Assembly: GCF_033097525.1 (NCBI RefSeq)
Contig: NZ_CP109907.1
Coordinates: forward strand, 6,014,001 to 6,078,000
Direction: 5' to 3'
Length of the DNA stretch: 64,000 nt
DNA from: Sphingobacterium sp. UGAL515B_05
GTDB taxonomy: Bacteria > Bacteroidota > Bacteroidia > Sphingobacteriales > Sphingobacteriaceae
The notes beneath the pieces were generated by a model. It searched no databases. It worked only from the letters and a program-made list of their open reading frames with translations, and had not been told where the DNA came from. Position numbers and translations under genes: made by a program. Positions 17,229-26,709 of the stretch are shown here, one piece after another (position 1 is the stretch's first letter; each line of letters begins with the position of its first letter).

Positions 17229-19877
17229 TTAATTAATCTTTCCCTCTTGGGCTTCATACGGCCTTCCCGGCGACAAATAAATAGTTTCGGCTTTAGATTT
17301 CCAACTGGTGGTATGATTTCCTTTCAGGACATTTATATTAAAGCTACTATTTTTTAATGAACTTTTCATATTCCAGAAACCATCTTTCAAACCGACCACA
17401 ACAACTTCATACTGTTGATCTCCCGGCACCACAAATTCAATGGGCTCATCAAGATATTGATTTGGTTTGGCCACCACCAGTAGACGATCAGCCACTCTTA
17501 TGAGGTAATAATTCGCTTTTTCCTCCGAATACACCGGTAATTTTGAAGAGCCACTCTCTGTCATCTGAAAAACCGAAGCGTAACTGGCCTGATCACTTTC
17601 CTGCTTGGGTGAAACCATAATCCGTGTTCCCCTAGCCTCCGGCCAAGGAGACTTGACCTGATAAAGATCACCAAAAACAAAAGCAGTCGAATCACCCGAA
17701 TACAATTTCACTGCACACTCTTTTAACTGTGGCTTCAGCAAATCAACATAAGTAGAACCGGCTGCGTTTTTAAATTTACTAGTTAACACAAAACCTGTTT
17801 CACTTCGTACCGGCTTTTCAAGCGTATTGATCTGCCAATAGGGTTCGAATTTCTTATCATTGGTCTTAAGCTCATCCAATAAGACAATGACAGCAGGCAC
17901 ATCCTTTCTCTTCAAATTCAAAAACAGGAAACTTTTTGCATAGGATTTTACTTTAGCTGTATATGCCGCCGTTAGATCCATATTGAAATAGCTATAGCTC
18001 GGCTGAATGGGATCGTTACCAAATGCGGATGCCCTGATCTCTCCCGTATGGTACCAGGAATCATTTAACACCTCGTCAACCGTGCGCGGAAAACGCTGAC
18101 TAAACCGAGTCCCACCATCATTTGTTTTGGTCCTGAATAAAAGCGGTTCCGCAGGATCACGCACCAACAGCATGCTGTGTGCAACCGAACGCTTATTAAA
18201 GTTAAAATCATAAGGGGAACCATACGAAAGATACAAACCAAGATCACCAACCTGAATACCATGATGATAAATCTGCAGTGCACCTGCATCGGCATGCTGA
18301 TGATTGCCAAAATGATAACCGCCACCTTTAATTTCTGCAACCACATCGGAACTTCCGTTCTCTTCGCTCCAGCCTGTCCGGGCAACCATAGACCCTAAAA
18401 TAGGTCCAAAATCTTTCGTCAACGGCATTTTCTGGCGATCAAAATCAGGCTTCAATTTTGGATCATCCAAGAGGAGAAACAAGATTGGATTGTCGGGCAA
18501 ACCGCCCTGTTTGACAAACTCAGCCTTAATTACCGGATTGCCTGAATAGGCATAACAAAGCAGCATGGTCTGTGGATTTTTCCAATAAAAATCAGCACTG
18601 CTGTTGTACTTTACATTGAACATATCGCCGTCGCGTAACATTTTTCCATCAGGCGTGCGCATATACAGCCAATAATAGGGCATATTCTTGATATTATCGT
18701 CAAAAACCGGATAACCGAGCATGCGATAATACAACCAGGCTCCATGCATTTCCCACCCAAAACGATAGCCACCGTAATCAACACCTTGATTATGGCGCGG
18801 AGACTGATACTCAAACTTGCGCATGGGCACCAACTCTTCCAAAATAGAATACGAAGTATACTTGTAAGGTACCGGATCCTCGTCATATAAAGCAATACTC
18901 ATTGCCAGCAGATCGCGCGACACCTGCGCCTCATTCCCATGCCCATTGATAATACTTTCGATACCAAAAAAGGGAGGCCAGCCAATTTCCATATCTTGCG
19001 CCAGACGCATCATATTTTTATGCAGACTGGTCTTAAGGTGCACATCCAATAATGCGTAGCACCAGTCATACACCAGTGCACCCGTATAAATTGCACGTCC
19101 CAACTCGCGTGTAATATCACCATAGGAAACATTCCCGAACTCCAACATCGTCAAGTATTGATCGGCCAGCCTGACCGCTTCCCTGCCTATTTTTTCGTCA
19201 CCGGACATGAGGTAATAAAACGCTTTTGATTCAATAGCACGTTCGAGCTTTTCATCGTAAAACATTTCCTTATTCGAATCAAAAACAAATTGAACAGGTT
19301 GTTGCGCAAGTGTTTTCACTTTCCCCCAAGCTTCCAGATGCTCCGCTTCTTCCAACCGCCCTTTAACGACCGGCAAAGACTCGTTGTTAACCCATAGTCT
19401 CGGGTGACCTGCGGGCGGAACAATCTTTGGTTTATAGTTTTCTGCTACAGCTGGTGCAACCGGAGGCACAAAGGCATTAATCGAAACAGCTTTCATCTTA
19501 AAATAAGCGGGCAATCGCATGCCCACCGTCTGCTTCCCTTTCTCAAAATAAAATTTACCAAGATCTTGCTTCGCACCTTTAAAACTATCAAATACAATTC
19601 TTTTGGTCGATCGTGCAGCGCGAACATCAATACTCGCGTACAGCGTCATCATACCTGTTTTATCTGCAGCCTTAATTTTATCCAAATCGGTAACCTCACC
19701 TTCAGAAACCAAGGTATAGACACCTGCTGTCGGAACATCCACCTGCACCCGTAGGCGCTGTCCATTTCCTTTTATTGAAGTAACCTTTGCCTGTTGTCCA
19801 TAGGAGGTTCCAAGGATCGCTATAAAAGCGACCCCCAGCATAGTACCTTTAACTTTTAGCCATATCCTTACACCCAT
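17229..19877 (-). CDS. Heparinase II-like polysaccharide lyase (PL21-type)
   Basis: The 882-residue secreted protein has a signal region in the first 28 residues. An extra N-terminal beta-rich module follows (about 30-135), then an alpha-toroid and the heparinase II/III beta domains. Residues matching heparinase II catalysis are visible: His and Glu in INGHGNEAQVSRD, Tyr in GVDYGGYRFGWEMH, and His in HFGNHQHADAGALQIY. FGPILGSMVARTGW and FNFNKRSVAHSMLL also match the family. It should cleave uronate-containing glycosaminoglycan-like chains by beta-elimination. The known heparinase II is about 770 residues, so the added N-terminal module may bind carbohydrate. It is last in the SusC operon, 4 bases after the surface lipoprotein gene. 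Whether the substrate is heparin or a bacterial analogue is open. Confidence 0.8.
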   Translation of the reverse strand: MGVRIWLKVKGTMLGVAFIAILGTSYGQQAKVTSIKGNGQRLRVQVDVPTAGVYTLVSEGEVTDLDKIKAADKTGMMTLYASIDVRAARSTKRIVFDSFKGAKQDLGKFYFEKGKQTVGMRLPAYFKMKAVSINAFVPPVAPAVAENYKPKIVPPAGHPRLWVNNESLPVVKGRLEEAEHLEAWGKVKTLAQQPVQFVFDSNKEMFYDEKLERAIESKAFYYLMSGDEKIGREAVRLADQYLTMLEFGNVSYGDITRELGRAIYTGALVYDWCYALLDVHLKTSLHKNMMRLAQDMEIGWPPFFGIESIINGHGNEAQVSRDLLAMSIALYDEDPVPYKYTSYSILEELVPMRKFEYQSPRHNQGVDYGGYRFGWEMHGAWLYYRMLGYPVFDDNIKNMPYYWLYMRTPDGKMLRDGDMFNVKYNSSADFYWKNPQTMLLCYAYSGNPVIKAEFVKQGGLPDNPILFLLLDDPKLKPDFDRQKMPLTKDFGPILGSMVARTGWSEENGSSDVVAEIKGGGYHFGNHQHADAGALQIYHHGIQVGDLGLYLSYGSPYDFNFNKRSVAHSMLLVRDPAEPLLFRTKTNDGGTRFSQRFPRTVDEVLNDSWYHTGEIRASAFGNDPIQPSYSYFNMDLTAAYTAKVKSYAKSFLFLNLKRKDVPAVIVLLDELKTNDKKFEPYWQINTLEKPVRSETGFVLTSKFKNAAGSTYVDLLKPQLKECAVKLYSGDSTAFVFGDLYQVKSPWPEARGTRIMVSPKQESDQASYASVFQMTESGSSKLPVYSEEKANYYLIRVADRLLVVAKPNQYLDEPIEFVVPGDQQYEVVVVGLKDGFWNMKSSLKNSSFNINVLKGNHTTSWKSKAETIYLSPGRPYEAQEGKIN

Positions 19878-19881
19878 ATCC

Positions 19882-20874
19882 TTATTTTACTTGCAGCCTT
19901 TTTACACTGATCTTCATTTCTTTCGTGGTATTATTGACGCTATTTACATATACATAAGCATTGTATTTGCCATCAGCCGTTTGTACCCATATCCCGGATT
20001 CAGCTTTTAGATTAATCGCAAAATCTGGCGCATCAACAAACGATTTATCTTTCAAATCCACATCGTCCACAAATACACTGTATTGCAATCGCGCCAGTTG
20101 CTGGTCGCGCACCGTCCAAGCCTTCACGATCTTCGTTTTATTTGTCAACCCTACAGGTAAGGTGAAGCTCGGCAAATAGCCAGCATCCGTCGTGGGAGCA
20201 ACCAAAGAATGTGCATAAGTCACCGTTGGCAATGCCCGGTACAAATAGACCAAATCAATCTTATCCGGGTTTGCTGCCGCTTCGGTAGCAGTATACCATT
20301 TTAGGTCGGCCACAGAAAAAAAGCAGGCCGCGCCGTCTTTTCCGATCAAGTCCAAAGCCATATCCATATTACGAATCGCATAAGCTTCGGTCTTCAACGC
20401 AATTTCCTGCCCATTACTGGACCTCGCCCTGAACGTAAAAGTGACCGATTTACCTTTTGCTGCTGCCGGTATTTTGTAGCTATAACGCAGCGTTGAAGCG
20501 GAGGTATCTTTTGTAAATTTCACCTCCATGCTATTCCCATTTACTGTAGCAGGGTCGCCAACAACAACACCCACATCTGCCCCCGTACTACTGGTGTAGT
20601 ACGATTTGTTTTCAAGTACAGTACCTTCATCGCCCGCAATACTGGCTTCTACAGAAATTGATGTAAGTTTCCCCTGATCCGGCAAAATCGCCGCAGCATA
20701 AGCAAAGTCCATGGTAGCCCCAACCACATTTGGTCCTAAAGAGCGCTTAATAATATCGTTTTGCAAACCATCTTTTGCTGTTGGAATTTCATAAGCCTCT
20801 TCTTTACAGGAACCGAACAACAAGAGCCCAAATCCGATGGACAACAGCCCTATTTTTAAATAATTTGTTTTCAT
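19882..20874 (-). CDS. Surface lipoprotein, probable glycan-binding (DUF4466-like)
   Basis: The N-terminus is a lipoprotein signal, with Cys at FGSCKEE, so the protein is anchored in the outer membrane. The rest of the 330 residues is beta-rich and Thr/Ser/Ala-rich, as in SusE- or SGBP-type proteins that help SusC/SusD capture polysaccharide. The size and operon position agree with the DUF4466 family found in such loci, although I cannot confirm the family by search. It lies between a small lipoprotein gene and the heparinase II-like gene, with gaps of 8 and 4 bases. Confidence 0.65.
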   Translation of the reverse strand: MKTNYLKIGLLSIGFGLLLFGSCKEEAYEIPTAKDGLQNDIIKRSLGPNVVGATMDFAYAAAILPDQGKLTSISVEASIAGDEGTVLENKSYYTSSTGADVGVVVGDPATVNGNSMEVKFTKDTSASTLRYSYKIPAAAKGKSVTFTFRARSSNGQEIALKTEAYAIRNMDMALDLIGKDGAACFFSVADLKWYTATEAAANPDKIDLVYLYRALPTVTYAHSLVAPTTDAGYLPSFTLPVGLTNKTKIVKAWTVRDQQLARLQYSVFVDDVDLKDKSFVDAPDFAINLKAESGIWVQTADGKYNAYVYVNSVNNTTKEMKISVKRLQVK

Positions 20875-20882
20875 CAGCTTAC

Positions 20883-21278
20883 TTATTTTTGTACTGTCAA
20901 ATAAACTTTATACGTCTTACGAACCTTTCTATTTCCAGACACGACAGTCCATTCACGTGGCGTATCCAAATTGGAAAAATCTTGTTTTCCTAAAATCTTA
21001 GGATCTAACACCGCATCGGTGACCAATGAAAATTGTGGGTATAGATTTTTCAAATCCGTACCAAAGAGCACCTCCACTTTTATGGTTTGCTCAACGGTAT
21101 CCACCAACGCAGCTTTTGTACGTACCGTCTGAAAATCGGCGCCCAACAGTTCAAAACTACTGACATAACATTCCGACCTGGTCGTGATCAACAAACCATC
21201 CTCATCCATTGGATAATCATCCTTACAACCGGACAAGCTAACGAACAGCATACCGATTAAAAATAATGTATATTTCAT
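20883..21278 (-). CDS. Small surface lipoprotein (DUF5018-like)
   Basis: Starting at the ATG 21278, the protein has 131 residues with a lipobox (VSLSGCKDDYP). A GTG start at 21302 would add eight residues before the signal and is less likely. The mature part has a short Ig-like beta pattern (SFELLGADFQTVRT, VDTVEQTIKVEVLFGTDLKNL, REWTVVSGNRKVRKTYKVYL), as in small lipoproteins with DUF5018-type domains that accompany SusD. Its role in glycan capture is inferred from operon position directly after susD. Confidence 0.6.
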   Translation of the reverse strand: MKYTLFLIGMLFVSLSGCKDDYPMDEDGLLITTRSECYVSSFELLGADFQTVRTKAALVDTVEQTIKVEVLFGTDLKNLYPQFSLVTDAVLDPKILGKQDFSNLDTPREWTVVSGNRKVRKTYKVYLTVQK

Positions 21279-21303
21279 TTTATTACAGTCAAGTGTTACC
21301 ATA

Positions 21304-23136
21304 TTATTTCCAAGGTATATTTTGTGTTAAATTCGGATTCCGCGAACGTTCTGTTTCCGGAATTTGATAGATATAACACTTTTGATAAGTCAATTCAGAC
21401 TCATTGAAGAAAAAGCGTTCCCAATTATTTCCAAAACTATCCTGGAACCATTTTCCATCACCATAAGGTTTGCCAAACACTGTTTCCAGTTTACGCCATC
21501 TCCTCAAGTCAAATGCGCGCTGCCCTTCGCCAAACAACTCAACAATTCTTTCCTGCTCTATGGCATCGAAAAATGCATCACGAGACGAGGTTTTAGCTCC
21601 AGCAAGCGCAGGTAGGTTACCACGACGCCTAACCTTATTAACCAAATCAATTGCGTCCGCCTGTGGACCACCAATCTCATTGGTCGCTTCAGCATACATC
21701 AGGTATACGTCAGCAATGCGCATCAAAGGCCAATTGTAATTTCCATCACTACGTGCCACACCACCATAATTGCGCACAAATTTACGCGATTGCAATCCCG
21801 AGAGATTTGTGGTATTATCGGTAAAGGAAGTTTTGTAGGAGACACCGTTAACCGTCACCGCAGCTCCCCAAGTTTTGTAGATAAAGGGAATATAACCTGT
21901 GGTCTCCGTAGGGCTCATACTCATAATCAATTCGTAATCCCACAACAAAGTCGCTTTCATGCGATAATCGCGGTTACGGTACGACTCAGGGTTCACCGCT
22001 GAATTTGCCGTAGTACGTGCTGCAGGATTTTTCACCGGATCTAGCTGAACCATCTTTGGTAAGAAATCTCCTGTAATGGTAGATTGGTAACGATCGGCCA
22101 ATTCATAGCGCGGAATCGCCTGATTCTGTCCTAAAGACACCAATGGCCCCGTCCATACCCGCTGATATTCCTCACTTTGTTTTGTTCCCACACCGCCATG
22201 GGTAAGCACCATGACCATTTCCTCATCTTGGCTCAAGTTGCCGGTAGAAGGTATAAACATGTAGTAATAATTTGGGAGCACATCAGCCTTCCCCAATTCA
22301 CCCCATTGACCTGGATCACCATTTCTAAACATTTTGATGCCAAAATCATTGATTACACGTTTAAAATCAGCAGCGGCCGCAGTATATGCCGTTTTAGCCT
22401 CTGTAGCAGATTGTACAAATCCATCCAATTCAGGCCATCCGTTTTTCTTCCACGAACCCCAATACAATTGAAACTTACCACGAAAGGCCAATGCAGCAGG
22501 CTTACCGGCACGACCAATTGCAGACCCCTTTTTGGGCAATTTGTCCACCGCATAGTTCAAATCAGCCATAATAGAATCTTTCAGCTGTGCAATAGGCATT
22601 CTCCGCACCGTATCAGCCTCTGCGGGAGCTGGTGCCGATTTATAAAAATAAGGCACATCACCCCATAGGGAAATCAATCTAAAGTATGCAATGGCGCGCA
22701 ACAACTTGGCCTCCGCCACGATAATTTCCAGGGTTTGTTTTACAGCATCAGTTTTTGCTACGGGCAACAAACGCGTATTGGTATTTTCGATCACAAAGTT
22801 AGAACTGAATATAGATCCATACAATGCTCTATACATTGCCGATGCACCGGAGCCATAATTCATCGGACTATTGACCGTTAATGAAATAGGTGCCGCACCA
22901 GTATTGTACATTTTAAGGAAATCTCCATGTCCATCGAAATGATAGTCGCGATCAAAACAAGGCCTAAATATGGAATAGTTCGCCATTAACGCAGCAAGCG
23001 CGTCATTTTCGTCCACCCAGAACGTTTCGGAGCTTGGCGTTGTTGTTGGATTCTGATTCAACAAATCTTTGCGACATGCGGACAAACCAAGAAGCAGCAA
23101 AGAAGAAATAAACAATATGTTATATATCGATTTCAT
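21304..23136 (-). CDS. SusD-like outer-membrane glycan-binding lipoprotein
   Basis: The 610-residue protein starts with a lipoprotein signal (LLLGLSACRKDLLNQNP) and has the SusD layout: TPR-like helices near the N-terminus, the motif RAIAYFRLISLWGDVPYF, and the C-terminal QERIVELFGEGQRAFDLRRWRK block followed by IPETERSRNPNL. It is a cell-surface lid for the SusC transporter and binds the incoming polysaccharide. It follows susC by 11 bases. Its size is larger than many SusD proteins, suggesting insertions around the binding site. Confidence 0.95.
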   Translation of the reverse strand: MKSIYNILFISSLLLLGLSACRKDLLNQNPTTTPSSETFWVDENDALAALMANYSIFRPCFDRDYHFDGHGDFLKMYNTGAAPISLTVNSPMNYGSGASAMYRALYGSIFSSNFVIENTNTRLLPVAKTDAVKQTLEIIVAEAKLLRAIAYFRLISLWGDVPYFYKSAPAPAEADTVRRMPIAQLKDSIMADLNYAVDKLPKKGSAIGRAGKPAALAFRGKFQLYWGSWKKNGWPELDGFVQSATEAKTAYTAAAADFKRVINDFGIKMFRNGDPGQWGELGKADVLPNYYYMFIPSTGNLSQDEEMVMVLTHGGVGTKQSEEYQRVWTGPLVSLGQNQAIPRYELADRYQSTITGDFLPKMVQLDPVKNPAARTTANSAVNPESYRNRDYRMKATLLWDYELIMSMSPTETTGYIPFIYKTWGAAVTVNGVSYKTSFTDNTTNLSGLQSRKFVRNYGGVARSDGNYNWPLMRIADVYLMYAEATNEIGGPQADAIDLVNKVRRRGNLPALAGAKTSSRDAFFDAIEQERIVELFGEGQRAFDLRRWRKLETVFGKPYGDGKWFQDSFGNNWERFFFNESELTYQKCYIYQIPETERSRNPNLTQNIPWK

Positions 23137-23147
23137 AAGTTCAAATA

Positions 23148-26100
23148 TTATAAGTCAACATTCAGTCCAACCACAAAACTCTTCGTCATCGGATAAGCAT
23201 CATTGGTATAGGTACTTTTCTCCGGATCTAAGCCTTTAAAACTTGTCAATACCGCTAAATTATCGACCGAACCAAATACACGTAACTTCTGGATGCCCAG
23301 CTTCATCAGTAATTCTTTCTTAAAAGTATAGCCAAGCTGCAGATTTTTCACCCTTAAATAAGACATGTTTTGCAGCCAAAATGTGCTCAAATACGCATTT
23401 GGACTCGTTGATCCTAATGTACTTGGAAGCAACTTAGGATAATCAGCATCGCGATTGTCCAGGCTCCACATATTATTCCACTGGTCCTCAGTAATAGCCT
23501 GATTTGCCGTTCCTAAAAAGTTCGAATTCGCTTTGTTCATCCAAAATTCCTTTCTTCCTGTGGCAGCCTGCAACAGGAAAGAAAAATCAAAACCTTTGTA
23601 GTCCACCGAACCTCTAAATCCGTAATTCACCTTTGGTCTACCCAGTTGATAAGCTGGATATGCTACACGGTCATTCGCATCCAATTTGCCATCACCATTG
23701 ACATCTTTCAACAAAATATCTCCCGGGGAAGCGCCCTGAGGAACAGCATTATAGACATCCTGCCAAGACTGAGCAATGCCCAACGATTCGAAAGCATAGA
23801 TAAAATTATAAGGCATATCAATAAATACCGAACCTCTTTGCAACTGCTCATTCCAGGACAGCAGCTTGTTCTTGTTATACCCAACATTAAAGTTCAGCAT
23901 GTAACCCACATCGCCCTTTCGGTCATTCCAGGTAACATTTGCTTCCAGCCCTTTATTCATCATATCACCAATATTACGTCGGGGGGCAGTGAATAAACCC
24001 GTCAGATGCATAGATACATCCGAAGGCCTGTTCATACCAATCGTCTTTCTTTCGTAATAATCCAGCTCCGCAGTCAGTTTATTTTTAAAGAATCCAAGAT
24101 CCAAACCAAAATTAAACACACGTGTCTTTTCCCAGGTAAGGTCATAGTTGATCAGTTTCTTATTGATCAACCCTTTGACAACAGACCCTGTTCCTGTACT
24201 ATTGTCAATCAAATAATAAGGACTAGAGACCAAAGATTGCTTCTGCTCATACAATCCGACACCACTATTATTCCCCAAAGAACCATAAGAAGCTCTAAAT
24301 TTGGCCGAACTCATCCTGATCTTTTCCTTAAATGCCGACATAAATACCTCGTCTGAAATCCGCCAGCCCACTGCCGCTGATGGAAAAAAGCCATATTGAT
24401 CACCCGGCAAGAAACGTGATGAACCATCTACCCGGAAGTTCCCTTCAAACATATACTTTCCGAAGGCCGTATAATTTAATCGTCCAATATAAGAACGCAA
24501 ACCTTCTGCCGATGATGATCCCGACACATTTTGCACGTCTTCAGAAGCGCCATCAATTTCATGTAAACTAGGATGCAAACGATCTAAGCGACTACCTGCC
24601 AAAACACGATTGTTCCAATATTCTTCTGAATACACGGCCAAAGCAGAGAAATTATGGTTAGCGCCAAACTTATGATCGTAACTCAATTTGAAGTTCAGCT
24701 GGGTTTTGTAATTGTTTCGGTCTGTATTATATATCCCATCATTTGTCGGCACAAGATCCCGGATAGACAATCCCGTCCGGATGTTATATAATTTTGTCGG
24801 CATATCTGCCTTCCATTGAAAACGCGTATCATAATTTAGGGCATAATCCACTTTAGCCTCAAATCCTTTAAATGGCTTCCAGTTTAAATAACCATTCACC
24901 AAAGCCTGCTTTTGATTCATGTGGTTTTGGTTGCGCGTCATGTAATCTGCATAAATATTATTGGCCTGCGGACTTTCATTGTAAGACATTGCACCGCCAT
25001 AAAAACCGGTAATAGGATCATAAGGCAATATACCTGCTGGTGAGGTAAACAGATCCATCCCACTTGTCGAGTTGGCAGTCATACCGTCTTCGTAGTTATA
25101 ACGGTAATCGGACCAGTTTCCGGAGAACCGCACTCCAGCACCGATGGTGTTGGTTACTTTGGTTTCGAAGTTAAATGCAGCATTATAACGTTTAAAATCA
25201 TTATTGATCTGTATCCCCTTCTCATCCAGCATACCGACAGACAAATAGTAATTATTATTTTCAGTCCCCCCATTAATGGAAACATTATAATTCCCACTTT
25301 GACCATTGCGGAGAATAACATCCCACCAATCGGTACTTGGATATAATCTCGGGTCGATCATACTCAATGCCAACCATTCGTCGATGGTTCCATTCTTAAA
25401 ATTGAATGCAGATGCGGCCGTATTATAGGCCTGTGCCCTTTGAGTAGCCGTCATCGCTTTTGCATAATTATTGACAAAATCAAAAGAGCGGGTAGGTTTC
25501 ACCAGCGATTTGTTGGCACTAAAGGAAATAGCCGTCCTACTGTTTCTTTTACCAGACTTTGTCGTGATCAATACAACCCCATTGGCCGCTCTGGAACCGT
25601 ATACTGCAGCGGAAGAAGCATCTTTTAGTACGGTCACACTTTCAATATCATTCACATTCACACGATTCATATTGACATCGGGCATTCCATCAACCACGAT
25701 CAGCGGTCCAGCACTGTTGACCGTCCCCAATCCCCGAATCAAAAGATCCGCTGCATTATTTCCGGCCATTCCGGAGTTTTGACTTACGGCCAAACCAGGA
25801 ATAACACCTTGCAATGCCTGCGAGGCATTGGAAAGACCCCGACTCGAGGTCGATTGATCAAAATTGACACTGGCCACAGCACCAGTCAAGTTGCCTTTTT
25901 TCTGCTTACCATACCCCACCACAACAACCTCATCCAGTGCATTTTCGCTCGCATCAAGCACCAAAGCCTGCACATCTTTCCCCGACACCACTTTTGTATT
26001 AAAACCGATTAACCGAAATTGAATCTGATCGGAAACGGACCCCGTTAATTTAAAACGACCTTCTTGATCCGTAACGGTAACAGTTGCATTTTTAAGGTTA

Positions 26101-26333
26101 CGCACTTCTACACCGGACAGTGGCTGCCCTTTGGCGTCCAGCACCTGCCCGACAAGCTGCTGCTGAAATTTAGCTAAACCCGACGAAGGGTTTAAAACAT
26201 CCGAGATCGGAATCTTTCCATTGTTAAGGGAAGAAGGTACATTTGCCAATGCAGCCATCGAAATAAAAGGTAGCCCCACCAAAAGGCAACTCCTGTTTAT
26301 TACATCCCGGATTTTAATCTGCTTTAGTATCAT
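23148..26333 (-). CDS. SusC-like TonB-dependent outer-membrane transporter
   Basis: The 1061-residue protein has a signal sequence, a carboxypeptidase-regulatory-like domain (QQLVGQVLDAKGQPLSGVEV, about residues 58-130), the SusC box LDEVVVVGYGKQKKGNLTGAVAS, a plug domain (IRGLGTVNSAGPLIVVDGMP) and a long beta-barrel ending with a C-terminal aromatic/hydrophobic strand. It imports oligosaccharides into the periplasm with TonB energy. It is first in a five-gene operon with susD, two lipoproteins and the heparinase II-like lyase. A promoter at 26513-26544 and a GntR-type palindrome at 26479 lie upstream. Confidence 0.96.
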   Translation of the reverse strand: MILKQIKIRDVINRSCLLVGLPFISMAALANVPSSLNNGKIPISDVLNPSSGLAKFQQQLVGQVLDAKGQPLSGVEVRNLKNATVTVTDQEGRFKLTGSVSDQIQFRLIGFNTKVVSGKDVQALVLDASENALDEVVVVGYGKQKKGNLTGAVASVNFDQSTSSRGLSNASQALQGVIPGLAVSQNSGMAGNNAADLLIRGLGTVNSAGPLIVVDGMPDVNMNRVNVNDIESVTVLKDASSAAVYGSRAANGVVLITTKSGKRNSRTAISFSANKSLVKPTRSFDFVNNYAKAMTATQRAQAYNTAASAFNFKNGTIDEWLALSMIDPRLYPSTDWWDVILRNGQSGNYNVSINGGTENNNYYLSVGMLDEKGIQINNDFKRYNAAFNFETKVTNTIGAGVRFSGNWSDYRYNYEDGMTANSTSGMDLFTSPAGILPYDPITGFYGGAMSYNESPQANNIYADYMTRNQNHMNQKQALVNGYLNWKPFKGFEAKVDYALNYDTRFQWKADMPTKLYNIRTGLSIRDLVPTNDGIYNTDRNNYKTQLNFKLSYDHKFGANHNFSALAVYSEEYWNNRVLAGSRLDRLHPSLHEIDGASEDVQNVSGSSSAEGLRSYIGRLNYTAFGKYMFEGNFRVDGSSRFLPGDQYGFFPSAAVGWRISDEVFMSAFKEKIRMSSAKFRASYGSLGNNSGVGLYEQKQSLVSSPYYLIDNSTGTGSVVKGLINKKLINYDLTWEKTRVFNFGLDLGFFKNKLTAELDYYERKTIGMNRPSDVSMHLTGLFTAPRRNIGDMMNKGLEANVTWNDRKGDVGYMLNFNVGYNKNKLLSWNEQLQRGSVFIDMPYNFIYAFESLGIAQSWQDVYNAVPQGASPGDILLKDVNGDGKLDANDRVAYPAYQLGRPKVNYGFRGSVDYKGFDFSFLLQAATGRKEFWMNKANSNFLGTANQAITEDQWNNMWSLDNRDADYPKLLPSTLGSTSPNAYLSTFWLQNMSYLRVKNLQLGYTFKKELLMKLGIQKLRVFGSVDNLAVLTSFKGLDPEKSTYTNDAYPMTKSFVVGLNVDL

Positions 26334-26478
26334 GAATACTCAGGTTAAAGTGGTTAAATAAATGATTTATAAGCTCTTTAGTTTATTGGTATTTTTTCAG
26401 GAAACATAACGCTCGACCCTAATATGGTCTAAATTGTATTTCCATCGCTATCATAGTGAATACAATAATATATATTTT

Positions 26479-26488
26479 TTGTATACAA
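26479..26488. promoter_or_regulatory. GntR-type operator downstream of the susC transcription start
   Basis: An exact TTGTATACAA palindrome. It falls about 20 bases past the predicted susC start point, a roadblock position for a repressor. Confidence 0.65.
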
Positions 26489-26512
26489 TTCAATATTTTT
26501 TTTACTTTTTTA

Positions 26513-26544
26513 CAAAAATAGGCTGGCTAACAAGTTCGTGACAA
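26513..26544 (-). promoter_or_regulatory. Promoter of the susC operon
   Basis: On the minus strand, TTG (26542-26544), a 21-base spacer and TATTTTTG (26513-26520) match the Bacteroidota promoter consensus. Confidence 0.6.
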
Positions 26545-26616
26545 TTCCACAACACCGCTCTTTTAGCTGTGTAATTATAAACTAAATCGTATTTAGCCTA
26601 GGCTGATAAAATATTT

Positions 26617-26626
26617 TTGTATACAA
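26617..26626. promoter_or_regulatory. GntR-type operator upstream of the PQQ dehydrogenase operon
   Basis: An exact TTGTATACAA palindrome. It overlaps a possible -7 box, TATTTTTG (26612-26619), and lies just upstream of the better promoter at 26640-26670. Confidence 0.65.
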
Positions 26627-26639
26627 TTTTACTTATTTT

Positions 26640-26670
26640 TTGTATATTTATTTTTATTCAACTACATTTG
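26640..26670 (+). promoter_or_regulatory. Promoter of the PQQ dehydrogenase operon
   Basis: TTG (26640-26642), a 20-base spacer and TACATTTG (26663-26670) match the consensus. The -33 region overlaps a degenerate TTGTATATTT operator-like site. Confidence 0.6.
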
Positions 26671-26709
26671 ACTAACCAAATAAATCAAAGGAATAACCGT
26701 AGATCCTAT

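Larger units (their letters stand above)
26334..26709. other. Divergent regulatory region between susC and the PQQ dehydrogenase operon
   Basis: This 376-base AT-rich stretch contains no gene. It carries two exact TTGTATACAA palindromes (26479 and 26617) and weaker relatives (TTGTATTT at 26434, GAATACAAT at 26458 and TTGTATATTT at 26640). It also holds one promoter for each direction. The susC transcript would have a leader of about 170 bases; no clear hairpin was noted in it. Confidence 0.7.
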
